From Lepus europaeus (lineage: Eukaryota; Chordata; Mammalia; Lagomorpha; Leporidae), in contig NC_084834.1 of NCBI RefSeq assembly GCF_033115175.1, positions 10,947,294 to 11,011,293 on the forward strand: a stretch of 64,000 nt of DNA, read 5' to 3'. The notes below the pieces were generated by a model that had not been told where the DNA came from, did no database searches, and worked only from the letters and a program-made list of their open reading frames with translations. Positions within the stretch are counted from its first letter, which is position 1; each line of letters starts with the position of its first letter. Of this stretch, positions 35,605 through 47,372 are shown one piece after another. The translations under genes and the position numbers were made by a program.

Positions 35605-35949
35605 TTTATTTATTTATTTATTTATTTATTTATTGACAGGTAGAGTTAGATAGTGAAAGAGAGAGACAGAGAGAAAGGTCCTCCTTCCGTTGGTTCACCC
35701 CCCCAAATGGCCGCTATGGCCAGCGTGCTGCGCCAATCCGAAGCCAGGAGCCAGGTGCTTCTTCCTGGTCTCCCATGCGGGTGCAGGGCCCAATTACTTG
35801 GGCCATCCTCAACTGCCTTCCCAGGTCACAGCAGAGAGCTGGACTGTAAGAGGAGCAACCAGGACAGAACTGGCGCTCCAATCGGAACTAGAACCTGGAG
35901 TGCCGGCGCCGCAGGCAGAGGATTAGTCTAGTGAGCCGTGGCACCGGCC
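35605..35949 (-). mobile_element. CSINE, intermediate/young subfamily
   Basis: (TTTA)n then TTGACAGGTAGAGTTAGATA to AGCCGTGGCACCGGCC. TACAATTATT flanks it at 35595-35604 and 35950-35959. Confidence 0.94.
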
Positions 35950-36141
35950 TACAATTATTCTTAGCACCAGTAAAAAAACCATTTATCCTAAGAATTCAAA
36001 GAAGAGGGCACTCAACTAAGGAAAAATAACTTACATGAAGTAGTAAGAAATAACAATTCTTTGAGGCCTTATTTCCACATACTCCCTAAATTCTAGAAAA
36101 GGCTGATTTGCATTAAGCAAATACATTTTAATCAATTTCTT

Positions 36142-36458
36142 ATTTTATTTATTTTATTTGAAAGTCAGAGTGAGAGAGAAAAAGAGAGACAGACAGACGG
36201 ATCTTTTATTTATCGGTTGACATGCCAAATGCTCCCAGCAGCCAGGCCAGACCAGGCCAATGTCAGGAACTCCAACTGGGTGTCCCACATGGGTGGTAGG
36301 AACTCAAGTACTTGAGCCATCATCTGCTGTCTCCCAGGGTGTGCATTAGCAGGAAGCTGGATCAGAAGCAGATGCAGGACTCTATCCCAGGCATTCCAAT
36401 ATAGGACGTAGGCATCTCAAGTGGAGGCATACCCTGCTGTACCACCACACCTGTCCCA
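36142..36458 (-). mobile_element. CSINE, old subfamily
   Basis: TTATTTTATTTATTTTATTTG AAAGTCAGAG-type start to ACCACCACACCTGTCCC, with GTGTGCATTAGCAGGAAGCT. Confidence 0.8.
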
Positions 36459-36737
36459 TGAATCAATTTTTATACTCATTTGCAAAGCTATCTTAAATCA
36501 ACACAAAAATCCTTATATTCCATTTAAAAAGTCTTTTTATAGTTTGTATTTTGGTTATAAAAGAATGATCAAGTCATGCTTAAGAATAAAACACATATTT
36601 TTCAAAATCTGCTGCTGCGAACCATGTCTAATTATGTTTTCCGCTTCATTAAGGCTTAGGCACTACAAGCAAAAATGAAGTAGTGCTAGAGCGGCAGCAG
36701 TAGAGGAAGAAAGTCAGCTACCATTTAATGAGTGCTC

Positions 36738-36952
36738 ACACAGAGGATGGCCCAGGTCCGTGGGCCCCTGTACCCATGTGGAAGACCCAGATGGAAGCCT
36801 GGGCTCCTGACTTCTGCCTGGCCCAGGCCCGGCCAGCCATTGAGGCCACTGGGGGGATGAACTAGTGGATGGAAGACATCTCTCTTTATCTCTCCCTCTC
36901 TCCCCCATAACCCTGCCTTTCAAATAAATAAATAATCTTTTTTTTAAAAAAA
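36738..36952 (+). mobile_element. CSINE, 5'-truncated
   Basis: Begins within the body (AGAGGATGGCCCAGGTCCGT) and ends CTTTCAAATAAATAAATAAT plus A run. Flanked by imperfect AATGAGTGCT copies (about 36726 and 36953). Confidence 0.88.
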
Positions 36953-37004
36953 AATGAGTGCTTTTTTAAAAAATGACATACTATATGTGTATGTCACAGA
37001 GATT

Positions 37005-37190
37005 GTGCTAAATGTTCTATATATGTTATTTCATTTGATGCTAATTACCATACTAAGAAGTAGCTATTAGTAGTCCAATTTTATAGATGAGAAATCTGGA
37101 TCTTAAATTACTCAAGATCACACAGCTTATAAGTACTAGTTAGGATTTCAAAATCCATGTACTTAATTACTAGACTGCATGGTGTACAGC
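37005..37190 (-). mobile_element. MIR fragment
   Basis: CCAATTTTATAGATGAGAAA, CAAGATCACACAGCTTATAA and TTAATTACTAGACTGC match antisense MIR. Its end resembles 38575-38705 more than expected (see findings). Confidence 0.75.
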
Positions 37191-38574
37191 AGGATGATCT
37201 GTCTCATAATAATGCATTAATTTCATAAATGTTAATGATTTTTTAGAATCTATATAAATGCACAGCAAGCAAAGAGAGTTCAAAGACTTCTGCAGTAAAT
37301 TAAAAGAACTTTAATGTTTTCATGGCATGCCTACATCCAGCAACCTTCCATACTTAAAAGTGCTGACAATAATATTGTCTCTGAAACTTCCTCATTCACC
37401 TTGTCTCACCCTCAAAGCCATATGGTAAAAAACCTCACCAGGTGTCAGGAGAGGAGGAACTCTCTCTCTGCTATTCCCCATAAGAATAATCTCTATATTT
37501 CTTCCCTCCAGTTCCCCCAAGCATTTGAAAACGTTATCTTTCTCGACTTCCCCTTTTCCAGAGGGGAACTGGTAACACAGTTCTTAGACTGAAGGAAGAA
37601 GCTTCACATAGAGTGTAGAGTCCACTTTCATATTTGAGTCTAAAACAGAAGAATCCTGTACATCAAACACCAACTGCAAATGGTATTTTCAGATGTATTC
37701 TTAAACAGAATATAATAGTTAAGCATTTTACAATTCCTCTGTATTGGACATTCATGGCGTTTGTTCCTCTGCATGCAGTTAGACAAAGAATATAGCTTGC
37801 ACAATGAAAAGAAATATTTCAGGAAATATCTGAGTATCAAGACCATGAAAAATACAGGAAACATAATTCCAGCAGGATCTTGGAGGTCCCAAAGCACATG
37901 AACTATGGCATGAGAAGGTTTTTCTCACAACATACACACAGTTCACGCCCCAAACTTATTTTACACTTCACTGGCTACAGTTGCCATGCATCAGCACCTA
38001 CTATTTCACACTTTATAGGCTGGCAAACAGGCTGCAGCTTAGTCTCTTTCACACTCCACTGGCGTGGTAGCTCCTTGGCTCACCAACTTAACTGTTCAAA
38101 GTTTAATGTCAGTACCTATTATTGACCACCTCAAAAGGCAGTCAGGTAAAAGCTTTTAATATGACTGAACAACAGCAATAATAATAGGAAGGTGGAGAGA
38201 AAAGTTTGCGTCCTACTCCGCATATATATCTGGTGGTGAGGGCAGGGAATTTTTTTTTTTTTAATCTCTCTTAAAATGTCTTTTGCCCTCACTATTTATA
38301 TGGAGGTTGGTTTTGGTTTATGGAGTTTCTTCAAGTTAGCTCCTATCCTGAGTCTATCCTGAGTTAAACTAACATTCTATAGCTGACAATAAAGGAGCTC
38401 AAATGGAGAAAGCTTTGGGAGATATATTTCAGCCTTGACATGCATTAAATTTGATCTCTTTTTTTCCCTCTTTAGATTTTACAGACTAAGGCTAATAAAC
38501 CACTGAGTAAATTTTAAAAGCAAAGGCCACTAGATTTAATCAGCACTACTGTCTTACAGGGTATCTTATTTGAT
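37191..38574. other. unassigned sequence between two MIRs
   Basis: Contains a 92-codon open frame (37314-37592) with no recognisable domain and no supporting splice or Kozak context; treated as chance. Confidence 0.5.
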
Positions 38575-38705
38575 ACAACATTAATTGGTAGCTATTATTA
38601 AACCCATGAAGAATCTGAAACATAAGTTACTTATGATCCCAGTCAACAAACAAATGTTAGTTAGGATTTTAAAATCCCTGTACTTAATTATACTAGATTG
38701 GCATA
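38575..38705 (-). mobile_element. MIR fragment
   Basis: TTAAACCCATGAAGAATCTG ... GTTAGGATTTTAAAATCCCT. Diverged antisense MIR. Confidence 0.55.
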
Positions 38706-39154
38706 TAAATCTTCTAAGAGTTGTGACGGCAAAGCATATCATAGTTTAATTTTAAAAACACCAAAGTGCATAGCAACAAAACTGAGTAACTGTAAATGAG
38801 GTGGAATTTGTTTGCTAGTTAGTTCTATATCTCCTCTTCCTTGTAAGTATGCTTCCAAATGTGAAAGTCAAAAGTGCCAGGTTAAAAAAAAAAATTGAGA
38901 GAGAAATCAAAAGAAGGAGGTTTCACTTTAAAGCAGTCACAGAAAGCATTAGCAAGTTAACAAATAAGAGTATTTCAAGAATAACAAGTAACTGCCTTGA
39001 AATATAATGACATTTTCAGAGCAATGCTACTTTAAAGATCAGAAAGTCTGTACAGAGGGCTTTCAAAGAATAATTTACTGAATAATCTTGGTACTGGTAC
39101 TTAAATTGTATTATTATTCTTATGACACAAAAACAAAGATAAATGTTAAAGCAG

Positions 39155-39473
39155 GGGCCAGAGCTGTGGTGTAGTGGGTAAAGCCAACACCTGCAGCGCC
39201 AGCATCCCATATGAGTGCTGATGGGAGAACCAGCTACTCTACTTCAGATTCAGCTCCCTGCTAATGTTCATGGAAAAGCAGTAAGATGCCCCAAATACTT
39301 GGGCCCCTGTACCTAAATGGGAGACCCAGATGAAGCTCCTGGCTTCTTCTTGGCTCGGCCCGGCCCAGCCCAGCCATTTGGGGAGTGAACCAGGGGATTG
39401 AAGATCTCTCTCTGTCTCTCCTCCTCTCTATAATGGTGCCTTTCAAATAAATAAATGAATTTAAAAAAAAAAG
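39155..39473 (+). mobile_element. CSINE
   Basis: GGGGCCAGAGCTGTGGTGTA to CTTTCAAATAAATAAATGAA plus A run. Confidence 0.92.
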
Positions 39474-39672
39474 GCAGGTAAAAGCTAATAATAGATAATG
39501 GTATTTCATCATCAACAAATATTTATTAAGTGTACGTACTATACTGAGATCTCTGCTGGAGTAATAGAGATGATAAAGGAGGACTATAAGAAATAACATG
39601 TTTTAAAACAAAACATAAATGAATTCCTAACTCCACTTTACAATGTCTCCACCTAACTGGAAAAATAGTAAA

Positions 39673-40260
39673 TGGGGCTGGCATTGTGGCACAGCAGGTT
39701 ATGCCACTGCCTGCAACACCAGTATTCCATAAAGTATTGTTTCAAGTCCTGACTGCTCCACTTCCAATCCAGCACCCTGCTGATGCACCTGGGAAAGCAG
39801 CAGAAGATGGCCCAAGTGCTTGGGCTCCTGGCTTCGGCCTGGCCCATTTGAGGCGTGAACCAGCAAATGGAAGATCTCTTTCTCTCTGTCCCCCTCTCTC
39901 TGTACCTCTGCCTTTCAAACAAATAGATAAATCTTTTTTTTTTTTTTTGGTGGGGGGGACAGGCAGTTAGTGAGAGAGAAAGACAGAGACAGAGTTATAG
40001 ACAGTGAGAGAAAGACAGAGAGAAAGGTCTTCCTTCCATTGGTTCACTCCTCAAATGGCTGCCACGGCCAGCGCTGCACCGATCTGAAGCCAGGAGCCAG
40101 GTGCTTCTCCTGGTCTCCCATGCGGGTGCAGGGCCCAAGCACTTGGGCCATCCTCCCCTGCCTTCCTGGGCCACAACAGAGAGCTGGACTGGAAGGGGGC
40201 AGCTGGAGGATTAGCCAAGTGAGCTGCGGCACCAGCTAAATAGATAAATCTTTAAAAGAA
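39673..40260 (+). mobile_element. CSINE, tail interrupted by a younger CSINE
   Basis: GGGGCTGGCATTGTGGCACA to the tail AAACAAATAGATAAATCTTT; the tail resumes at 40238 after the nested insertion 39937-40237. Confidence 0.92.
39937..40237 (-). mobile_element. CSINE, young subfamily, nested in an older CSINE tail
   Basis: T run, GACAGGCAGTTAGTGAGAGA to GAGCTGCGGCACCAGC. Target-site duplication AAATAGATAAATCTTT at 39921-39936 and 40238-40253, 16 bases exact. Confidence 0.96.
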
Positions 40261-40549
40261 AAATTGGAAAGATAGTTTCTAAAAAAAGTTATTCTACAGG
40301 AATATATCATTGCCAAATAAAGATAAAACAGTTAAAGATAGAAACCCAGAAGAGAGAGATATCACCAAGAACCTGGAATGGTTGAGAAAAATATAAAGTG
40401 GTAGAAGCAGAGGTAGGCCTTTGAAGTTGCTATTCAGGCACAGAATTTAGGGGAGACATTCCAAGTAGAAGGAATGAATATGTATCTGTGAAGAGACGGT
40501 AAGCCAAAAGCAAAGTGTTATTTTGGAGACAGTTATAGAAACTACAGTC

Positions 40550-40890
40550 TTAGTCAATTGAGTAGCTTACAAACAGAAATTTCTCACAGTTCTGGCAGCT
40601 GGAAGTCCAAGATCAGGGCGCCAGCATGGCCAGGTTTTGGTAACAGCCCTCTTCTGGGATGCACATGGCTGTTTTCTGATGGATCCTCACATGGCAGAAA
40701 GAGAACAAGCTAGATCCTTGGCCTCTTTTTAATGAGAATTCTGCCTTCATGAGTAAATTACTTGTTGAAGTAATGCTTAATCAAATGGTATCAATGACCA
40801 AGTAGTAACATATTTAACCAGAAACAGAATCAACAAGGAGGAATGGGCTCTAAAACAATGTATCCCAACTCTAATGCCGTATTTAGAATT
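40550..40890 (-). mobile_element. MaLR (MST/THE1-type) LTR relic
   Basis: AATTTCTCACAGTTCTGGCA, GGAAGTCCAAGATCAGGGCG and CCTCACATGGCAGAAAGAGA are the antisense of MST/THE1-like LTRs. Only a solo, decayed LTR is seen; no internal retroviral sequence. Confidence 0.7.
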
Positions 40891-40941
40891 ATACTTAGGG
40901 AAGCAATCAAATCTAATAACAGGTTAAAAATCTGTTATCTG

Positions 40942-41257
40942 GGCCAGCACCATGGCTCAATAGGCTAATCCTCCGCCTGCGGTGCCGGCACAACGGGTTC
41001 TAGTCCCAGTCACTCCTCTTCCTGTCCAGCTCTCTGCTGTGGCCCAGGAGTGCAGTGGAGGATGGCCCAAGTCCTTGGGTCCTGCACCCGCATGGGAGAC
41101 CAGGAGAAGCACCTGGCTCTTGGCTTCAGATCAGTGCGGTGGTGCGCCGGCCACAGTGGCCATTGAGGGGTGAACCAACGGAAAAGGAAGACCTTTCTCT
41201 CTGTCTCTCTCTCTCACTGTCCACTCTGCCTGTCAAAAAAAAAAAAAAAAAAAAAAG
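40942..41257 (+). mobile_element. CSINE, young subfamily
   Basis: GGCCAGCACCATGGCTCAAT to CTCTGCCTGTC plus about 22 A. Duplication AATCTGTTATCTG at 40929-40941 and 41258-41270. Confidence 0.96.
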
Positions 41258-41579
41258 AATCTGTTATCTGAACTGTTTGGGAACAGAAGTACTTCAGAGT
41301 CTGGAGCTTTTTTTGGGATTTTATAATTTATAATTATAATTTATAATTTTATAATTTGAGCATCCCAGTCCAAAATTTCTAATTAGGGATGCCCAATCTA
41401 CACTTTATATAACCATTCTCATAATCAAGGAAAGAATGATAACTGTGAACATTAAATTCTCCACAATTTAAATGATATCCAGATATTCATACACTAATGT
41501 TTCACAAAAAAATGTTTCAGTTAGCCATGTGTTTCCGAAATAATATCAACTAGCATATGCATAAAATCAAATAAATACA

Positions 41580-42240
41580 GGTCGGCACTATGCCTAGCAG
41601 TTTATATCAGTGTCCCAAATCAGTGTCCCTGGGTTTAATACCTGGCTCCTGACTCCAGCTTCCTACTAATACAGATCCCAGGAGGCAGTGATGATGGTGC
41701 AACTATTTTTCTTTTTTAAAAAAGATTTATTTATTTATTTGAAAGGCAGAGTTACATATATAAGTTACAGAGAGGCAGAGGCAGAGGCAGAGAGAGAGAG
41801 AGAGAGAGGTCTTCCATCCCATGGTTCACTCCCCAGATGGCCGCAATGGCCAGACCTGCGCTAATCTGAAGCCAGGAGCCAGGAGCCAGGAGCTTCTTCC
41901 AGGTCTCCCACATGGGTGCAGGGGCCCAAGGACTTGGGCCATCTTCTACTGCTTTCCCAGGCCATAGCAGAGAGCTGGACTGGAAATGGAGCAGTCAGGA
42001 CTCAGATCAGCACCCATCAGCACCCATATGGGATGCCGGCACTGCAGGCGATGCCTTTATCCACTACACCACAGCCCCGGCCCTTCAAGCAGCTATTTTT
42101 CTAACACATAGAAGACCTAGATTAAGCTCCCTGTTCCCAGCTTCAAATCAGCCCAGTCACGGCCTTTTGGGGGCAGGATCCAGAGGATTCAGACTCTGTC
42201 TTTCAAATAAGTTTCTTTCTTAAAATCAAATAAATAAATA
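41580..42240 (+). mobile_element. CSINE, old subfamily, split by 41713-42088
   Basis: GGTCGGCACTATGCCTAGCA to ATGATGGTGC, resuming ACATAGAAGACCTAGATTAA to CTTTCAAATAAGTTTC. Confidence 0.82.
41713..42088 (-). mobile_element. CSINE nested in an older CSINE
   Basis: AAGATTTATTTATTTATTTG to ACACCACAGCCCCGGCCC. Flanked by GCAACTATTTTTCT (41699-41712) and GCAGCTATTTTTCT (42089-42102). CCAGGAG- and GCACCCAT-containing units are locally duplicated inside. Confidence 0.93.
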
Positions 42241-42599
42241 AGATACATGTACTTGAGATAAAGATTCAGTCATTTTGTATCTGCAACAATTCCCAGAAAA
42301 GACAAGCTGTCTTCCCATTACCTGTACCTATAATGTGTTATTTCCTGGCATAATCTGAATGTACACACTTGATATAAACGCTATCACTTCTGAGAGTCAC
42401 CCAGGTATTTCTTTACTGTCTATTGCAAAATACAGAAAATTTCAATATAATCAAGAGGTGTGAACCACAGAAAGGTTGTTACATTTCTGTTAGAAATATG
42501 CATAATTAATATTTAGAATTACTTTCTGCAGTGATGGGGTCAGATGGTCACCAATGATTAAGGTAGTTTAAGTGAGCTTCTGACATTAAGAAGGTAAAT

Positions 42600-42937
42600 A
42601 GAGAGGCCAGAGCTGTGGTGCAGCAGGTTAAGCCGCCGCCTTCTCTGCTGGCATCCTATATCACAGCACTGGTTCAAGTCCCAGCTGCTCTACTGCCAAT
42701 CCAGCTGCCTGCTAACGTGCCTGGGAAAAACAGCAGAAGATGGTCCAAATGCCTAGTGTCCTACCATCCATGTGGGAGACCCATATGGAGTTCCAGGTCC
42801 TGGCTTCAGCCTGGCCTGGGCCCAGCTGGTGCAGCCATTTTGGGGGAGTGAACCTGTGGATGGAAGATCTCTCTTTCTCTGTCTCTCCCTCTCTCTCTAT
42901 CACTCTGCATTTCAAATAAATAAAATAAATCCTCAAA
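42600..42937 (+). mobile_element. CSINE
   Basis: AGAGGCCAGAGCTGTGGTGC to AAATAAATAAAATAAATCCT. Duplication AAGAAGGTAAAT at 42588-42599 and 42938-42949. Confidence 0.94.
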
Positions 42938-43029
42938 AAGAAGGTAAATTTACTTTATTATTATACACTCCATATAAATACACATTATTTATAGATTATT
43001 ATTTACTTAAAAATATATTTATTATTTTT

Positions 43030-43353
43030 ATAGATTTATTTATTTTACTTGCAAGTCAAAGTTACACAGAGAAGGAGAGGCAGAGAGAGAGAGGTCTTCC
43101 ATCCACTGGCTCACTCCCCAACTGGCCACAATGGCCAGATCTGTGCCAATCCAAAGCCAGGAGCCAGGAGCCTCCTCCAGGTCTCCCACGTGGGTGCAGG
43201 GGCCCAAAGTTTTGGGACATCTTCTACTGCTTTCCCAGGCCACAGCATAGAGCCAGACAGGAAGCGGAGCAGCCAGGACTCAAACCACTGTCCATATGGG
43301 ATGCTGGGACTGCAGGCGGTGGCTTCACCCGCTACACCACAGTGCCAGCCCCA
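43030..43353 (-). mobile_element. CSINE
   Basis: TATAGATTTATTTATTTTAC to CCACAGTGCCAGCCCC. Confidence 0.92.
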
Positions 43354-43904
43354 AGAAATATATATTTATTATTACATATAAAGATCTACTTTATTTGCTG
43401 GAATGTAAAACCATCTTATTGAAAGCAGGATTTTAAGTGATTTCTGCAAACATGGAAATATTTTGGTTCATTAATTAGATATAAATTACATTTCAGGAAG
43501 ATGTTATTGTAATATCCATCTTTCCATCTTAGAATGGAGAAAATCTCATTAAAGTGTGTTTAAAAAAAAAAAAAACTTGCCCAAGCCAACATCCAAATCC
43601 AGGCATCCATGGGTCCCTAGAATTCAGACTGTATTCTACTAAAACACACTGCCTCATTAGCCATATTGTTTCTTCTAGAGAAATTTTGACTAATTTTGTC
43701 CTGTTTCATTATCAACAGAGACCCTTTTTTTGGGAATATTAGCATTTTACTTACTGTATGATTATTAATGTAATGAAATCCTTTTGTCCTCTAAATCAAC
43801 TTTAATCCTATTTACTCTTCTATTCCTTTGTGCCTTTTCCTACTTCTGCCAATTTTTACATATTAAATTACCTTTATGCCCGTGTTATACAATTTAGGAC
43901 AGAA
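43354..43904. other. unassigned AT-rich sequence
   Basis: Nothing recognised. Confidence 0.5.
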
Positions 43905-44243
43905 GTCCCCTATTTATTTATCATTTAAAAGGGAAGAATGATGGGGGTTGGGTGGGGCAGAGACAGAGAGAGAGAGAATCTTCCACCTGTTGGTTCACTC
44001 ACCAAATGCCTGCAACAGCTGGGGCTGGCCCAGGCCAAAGCCAGGAGACCTGAACTCCACCCAGGTCTCCCATGTGGGTGGCAGAGGCTCAAGTACTTGA
44101 GCCATCATCTGCTGCCTCCCAGAATGTGAACTAGCAGGAAGCTGGATGGGAAACAGCGCAGCCCAGACTGGAACTGGCTCTCCAACATGGGAGGGGGATG
44201 TCCCACGCAGTGGCTTCACCTGCTGCGCCACAATGCCTGCTCT
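43905..44243 (-). mobile_element. CSINE, old subfamily
   Basis: CTATTTATTTATCATTTAAA to CGCCACAATGCCTGCTC. Confidence 0.78.
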
Positions 44244-44474
44244 CTTATCAATGACTGACAGAAAATGATAATCATAGTAGTGTTAAAAGCAAGCTAATGT
44301 TTTGACCATATTCCACACCTGAAATTGCATTATGTTTTACATGAAGAAAAATCATTATTAGGATTTCTTGAGCACTCACTATACAACTGGGGTTTTGCCT
44401 GCCTTATGTAACGTGATGCTCACAGAAAATTGATTTGCAAGAACACCATTTAACATGCAAAGGTTTTGAAGGTT

Positions 44475-44665
44475 TTTTTAGGAGGTTCTAGAAATTCTAC
44501 TCGGTGCTTCTACCTACATAATTTTTAGTATTCAAAGCCTTCTGAGAAAGTACTGTCATCCCCATTTTCCAGATGAAAACCCTGAGACTTGAAGGGGTTA
44601 AATAATCTTCCCAATGGCAAAAAGCCAGAAAGTGCAGATATAGAACTTTGTAAAACTCCAAAACC
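44475..44665 (-). mobile_element. MIR fragment
   Basis: GTCATCCCCATTTTCCAGAT, CTTGAAGGGGTTAAATAATC and CTTCCCAATGGCAAAAAGCC match antisense MIR. Confidence 0.75.
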
Positions 44666-44934
44666 ATCATGCCAAGCACTAGACAGAGAGAGACCTAAGT
44701 ATTTTCACGCTACGTAATTTCCAGCTTCATGTTGGAAGCAGAGTAGATTCTTTGTGAACACAAATCAGAGATGTCATATTAGCAGCAGTATCTTTACAAA
44801 GATGCTCCTACTCATGAGTTTGCCTCCAGAATGGCTCAAGAGCATTTAGGCCCAATTAGGATGGACACATGCCTTGGGTTTCAACAATGAATTTCACATA
44901 GTGATGGAAAAGCACTCCATGAATCAGAAACAGG

Positions 44935-45240
44935 GCAGGCATTTGGCCTGCTGCGTGAGACTCTCAGGTCCTACACTGGCACACCTGGGTTCAGTACAAT
45001 GTTCTGGCTCCTTAATCCAGCTTCCTGCTAGTGTAGACCTTGACAGGCAGCAGTGATGGGTTAAATCATAGGATTCCTTCCATCCACATGGGAGACCTGG
45101 ATTGCACTCACCACTCGCAACTTAAGCCCTGTCCCAGACACTTGAAGGCATTTGCAGAGTGAGCCAGGGCACTGGAGCTTTCTCTTGCTCTCACTCTCAC
45201 TCCTGCTCTCCTTTCGTCTGAGTCTTAAATAAACATTTTT
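44935..45240 (+). mobile_element. CSINE, old subfamily
   Basis: GGCAGGCATTTGGCCTGCTG to GAGTCTTAAATAAACA. Confidence 0.78.
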
Positions 45241-45570
45241 TTTTTTAGATTTATTTATTTATTTATTTATTTGAGAGGCAGAGTTACCAACAGAGAGGGA
45301 GAGACAAAGAAGTCTTCCATCCATTGGTTCAATCCCCAGATAGCCTCAACAGCCAGAGCTGGACTAACCAAAGCCAGGAGCCAGGAGCTTCCTCTAGGCC
45401 TCCCACGTGGGTGCAGGGGCCCAAGCACTTGGGCCATCGTCTACTGCTTCCCCAGGCCATTAGCTGAGAGCTGGATTGGGAGAGAAGCAGCTGGGACTTG
45501 AGCCAGCGCCTAAGAGGGATTCCAGCGCTGTAGGCAGAGGCTTCATCTACTATGCCACAGAGCCAGCCCC
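45241..45570 (-). mobile_element. CSINE, abutting an older CSINE tail
   Basis: TTTAGATTTATTTATTTATT to GCCACAGAGCCAGCCCC. Confidence 0.92.
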
Positions 45571-45680
45571 TAAACAAACAATTCTTTAAGGAAAGAAACA
45601 AATTCAGGGCATATGGGGTACAGTATACTGTTTCATCACATGTAAGCAGATCAATGAGGTAATTAGCCTTTCCATTTCCT

Positions 45681-46022
45681 TTTTTTTTTTTTTTTTTTGG
45701 ACAGGCAGAGTGGACAGTGAGAGAGAGAGAGACAGAGAAAAAGGTCTTCCTTTTGCCGTTGGGTCACCCTCCAATGGCCGCCGCGGCCGGCGTGCTGCGG
45801 CTGGCGCACCGTGCTGATCCGAAGGCAGGAACCAGGTGCTTCTCCTGGTCTCCCATGGGGTGCAGAGCCCAAGGACTTGGGCCATCCTCCACTGCACTCC
45901 CTGGCCACAGCAGAGAGCTGGCCTGGAAGAGGGGCAACCAGGACAGAATCCAGCGCCCCGACCAGGACTAGAACCTGGTGTGCCGGCACCGCAAGGCGGA
46001 GGATTAGCCACGGTGCCGGCCA
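45681..46022 (-). mobile_element. CSINE, young subfamily
   Basis: T run, GGACAGGCAGAGTGGACAGT to AGCCACGGTGCCGGC. CATTTCCT flanks it at 45673-45680 and 46023-46030. Confidence 0.95.
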
Positions 46023-46035
46023 CATTTCCTCACCT

Positions 46036-46331
46036 TTAAAAAAAAAGATTTCTTTATTTGAAAGTCAGAATACAGAGGGAGAGAGAGATCCTCCATCCAC
46101 TGGTTCACTCCCTAAATGGCTGCAATGGCCAAGGCTGAGCCAGGAGCTTCATCAAGTCTCTCATGTGGGTTGCAGGGACTCAAGCACTTGGGCAATCTTC
46201 CACTGTTTTCCCAACACCTTTAGCAGCGAGCTAGATTGGAAGTGGAGCAGCTGGGACACAAACTAGTGCACACATGGGACGCCAGCATTGCCGGCGGAGC
46301 GTTTACCCACTATGCCACAGCACTGACCCCT
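46036..46331 (-). mobile_element. CSINE
   Basis: AAAAAGATTTCTTTATTTGA to GCCACAGCACTGACCCC. Confidence 0.88.
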
Positions 46332-46624
46332 CCTTACCTTTTCTTTATATTTGCAGCCTGCCAGCTCCTCTCTCCCAACACTGCAGAACTCTGGGCACAG
46401 GACAGCTCCATCCGAATCCCACACTAAGAGACATGACCAGACTCTAACAAGGCTTCTAGCAGCCTGAGGCTGGGTCTCTAAGTGATTCTAGCCCTGCAAC
46501 CCTCACTTAAAGTGATAGTGGCCAGCAGCAATTTCCTATTTGTTCCAGCCAATGCATAGCTGGTAAGAGGCACCCAACCTCCCTTTTCTGGAACATTTAC
46601 TAGAAAGTGCATACAATTTTAACT

Positions 46625-46740
46625 ATGAGAAACTTCAAAAAGTTCATGGAAAATGCAATTAAAAGATAAGCTTATTTTGGTGCAAAACAGTCTTGGAATT
46701 TATGTAAAGTTTTCCTTTTTAAAAATCACTTTCTCTTGCA
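46625..46740. mobile_element. short mariner-like inverted-repeat element, partial
   Basis: CTTCAAAAAGTTCATGGAAA, then ATAAGCTTATTTTGGTGCAA and CTTGGAATTTATG. Same family as 5625, 48185 and 62190; probably interrupted by the CSINE that follows. Confidence 0.5.
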
Positions 46741-46750
46741 ATTGTTGTGT

Positions 46751-47040
46751 TTTAAATTTTTATTTACTTATTTGAGAGACAGAGAAATGGAGAGACAGAG
46801 AGCTCCCATCTGCTGGTTTGTGTCCCAAATGCCAATAACCATCAGGGCTGGGAAGCAGGAAGGTGATCCAGGCCTCCCACATAGGTGGCAGGGACCAAAG
46901 TACTCGAGTGTCACCTACCGTCTCCCAAAGTGCATATTAACAGAGAGCTGGAGCTGTCGCCAGGCATTGATCCAGGTATTCCAACATGAAACATGGGCGT
47001 CTTAACTGGCAGCCTGAACCACTCAGTCAAATGCCCGCCT
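46751..47040 (-). mobile_element. CSINE, old subfamily
   Basis: TTTAAATTTTTATTTACTTA TTTGAGAGACAG to CAGTCAAATGCCCGCC. Confidence 0.75.
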
Positions 47041-47372
47041 TAAAGAGTGTTTTTAAAGGATCTATGAGATCAGTGTAACTTTTCATTGCGATCTTTGCCA
47101 CATTTTCAGATGAGCCATAGCATTTTATTAATTTCTACCTTTAATCATAGCTGAGATTATTTTACATTGTGTTTTCTTTGTAACTTTAGTATTGGGAAAG
47201 TTATACATTTCAATAGATTATTTTGGCAAATTATAAACATTTTTCTGTTGATTTTCTCGGCTTTTTACGTAGCCAGAGATTTTATCTGTAAATAACAATT
47301 ACAAAAATAAGAGCCGACATTACTGAGTGTTTTTATGTGCCAAGCATTGTTTTAAGCATTTTGCATGTATTC

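Noticed and set aside
37314-37592. 92-codon plus-strand frame
   Set aside because: No domain, no splice or promoter signals; chance.
42772-43422. 216-codon open frame on the plus strand
   Set aside because: It runs through two CSINEs in opposite orientation; composition and phrases (GPSTWAIFYCF-type) recur in every CSINE frame. Repeat artefact.
45811-46266. 151-codon open frame, and several 120-140-codon frames on the other strand (45604-46025)
   Set aside because: Lies in GC-rich young CSINE 45681-46022 and the adjoining older copy; no host domain.
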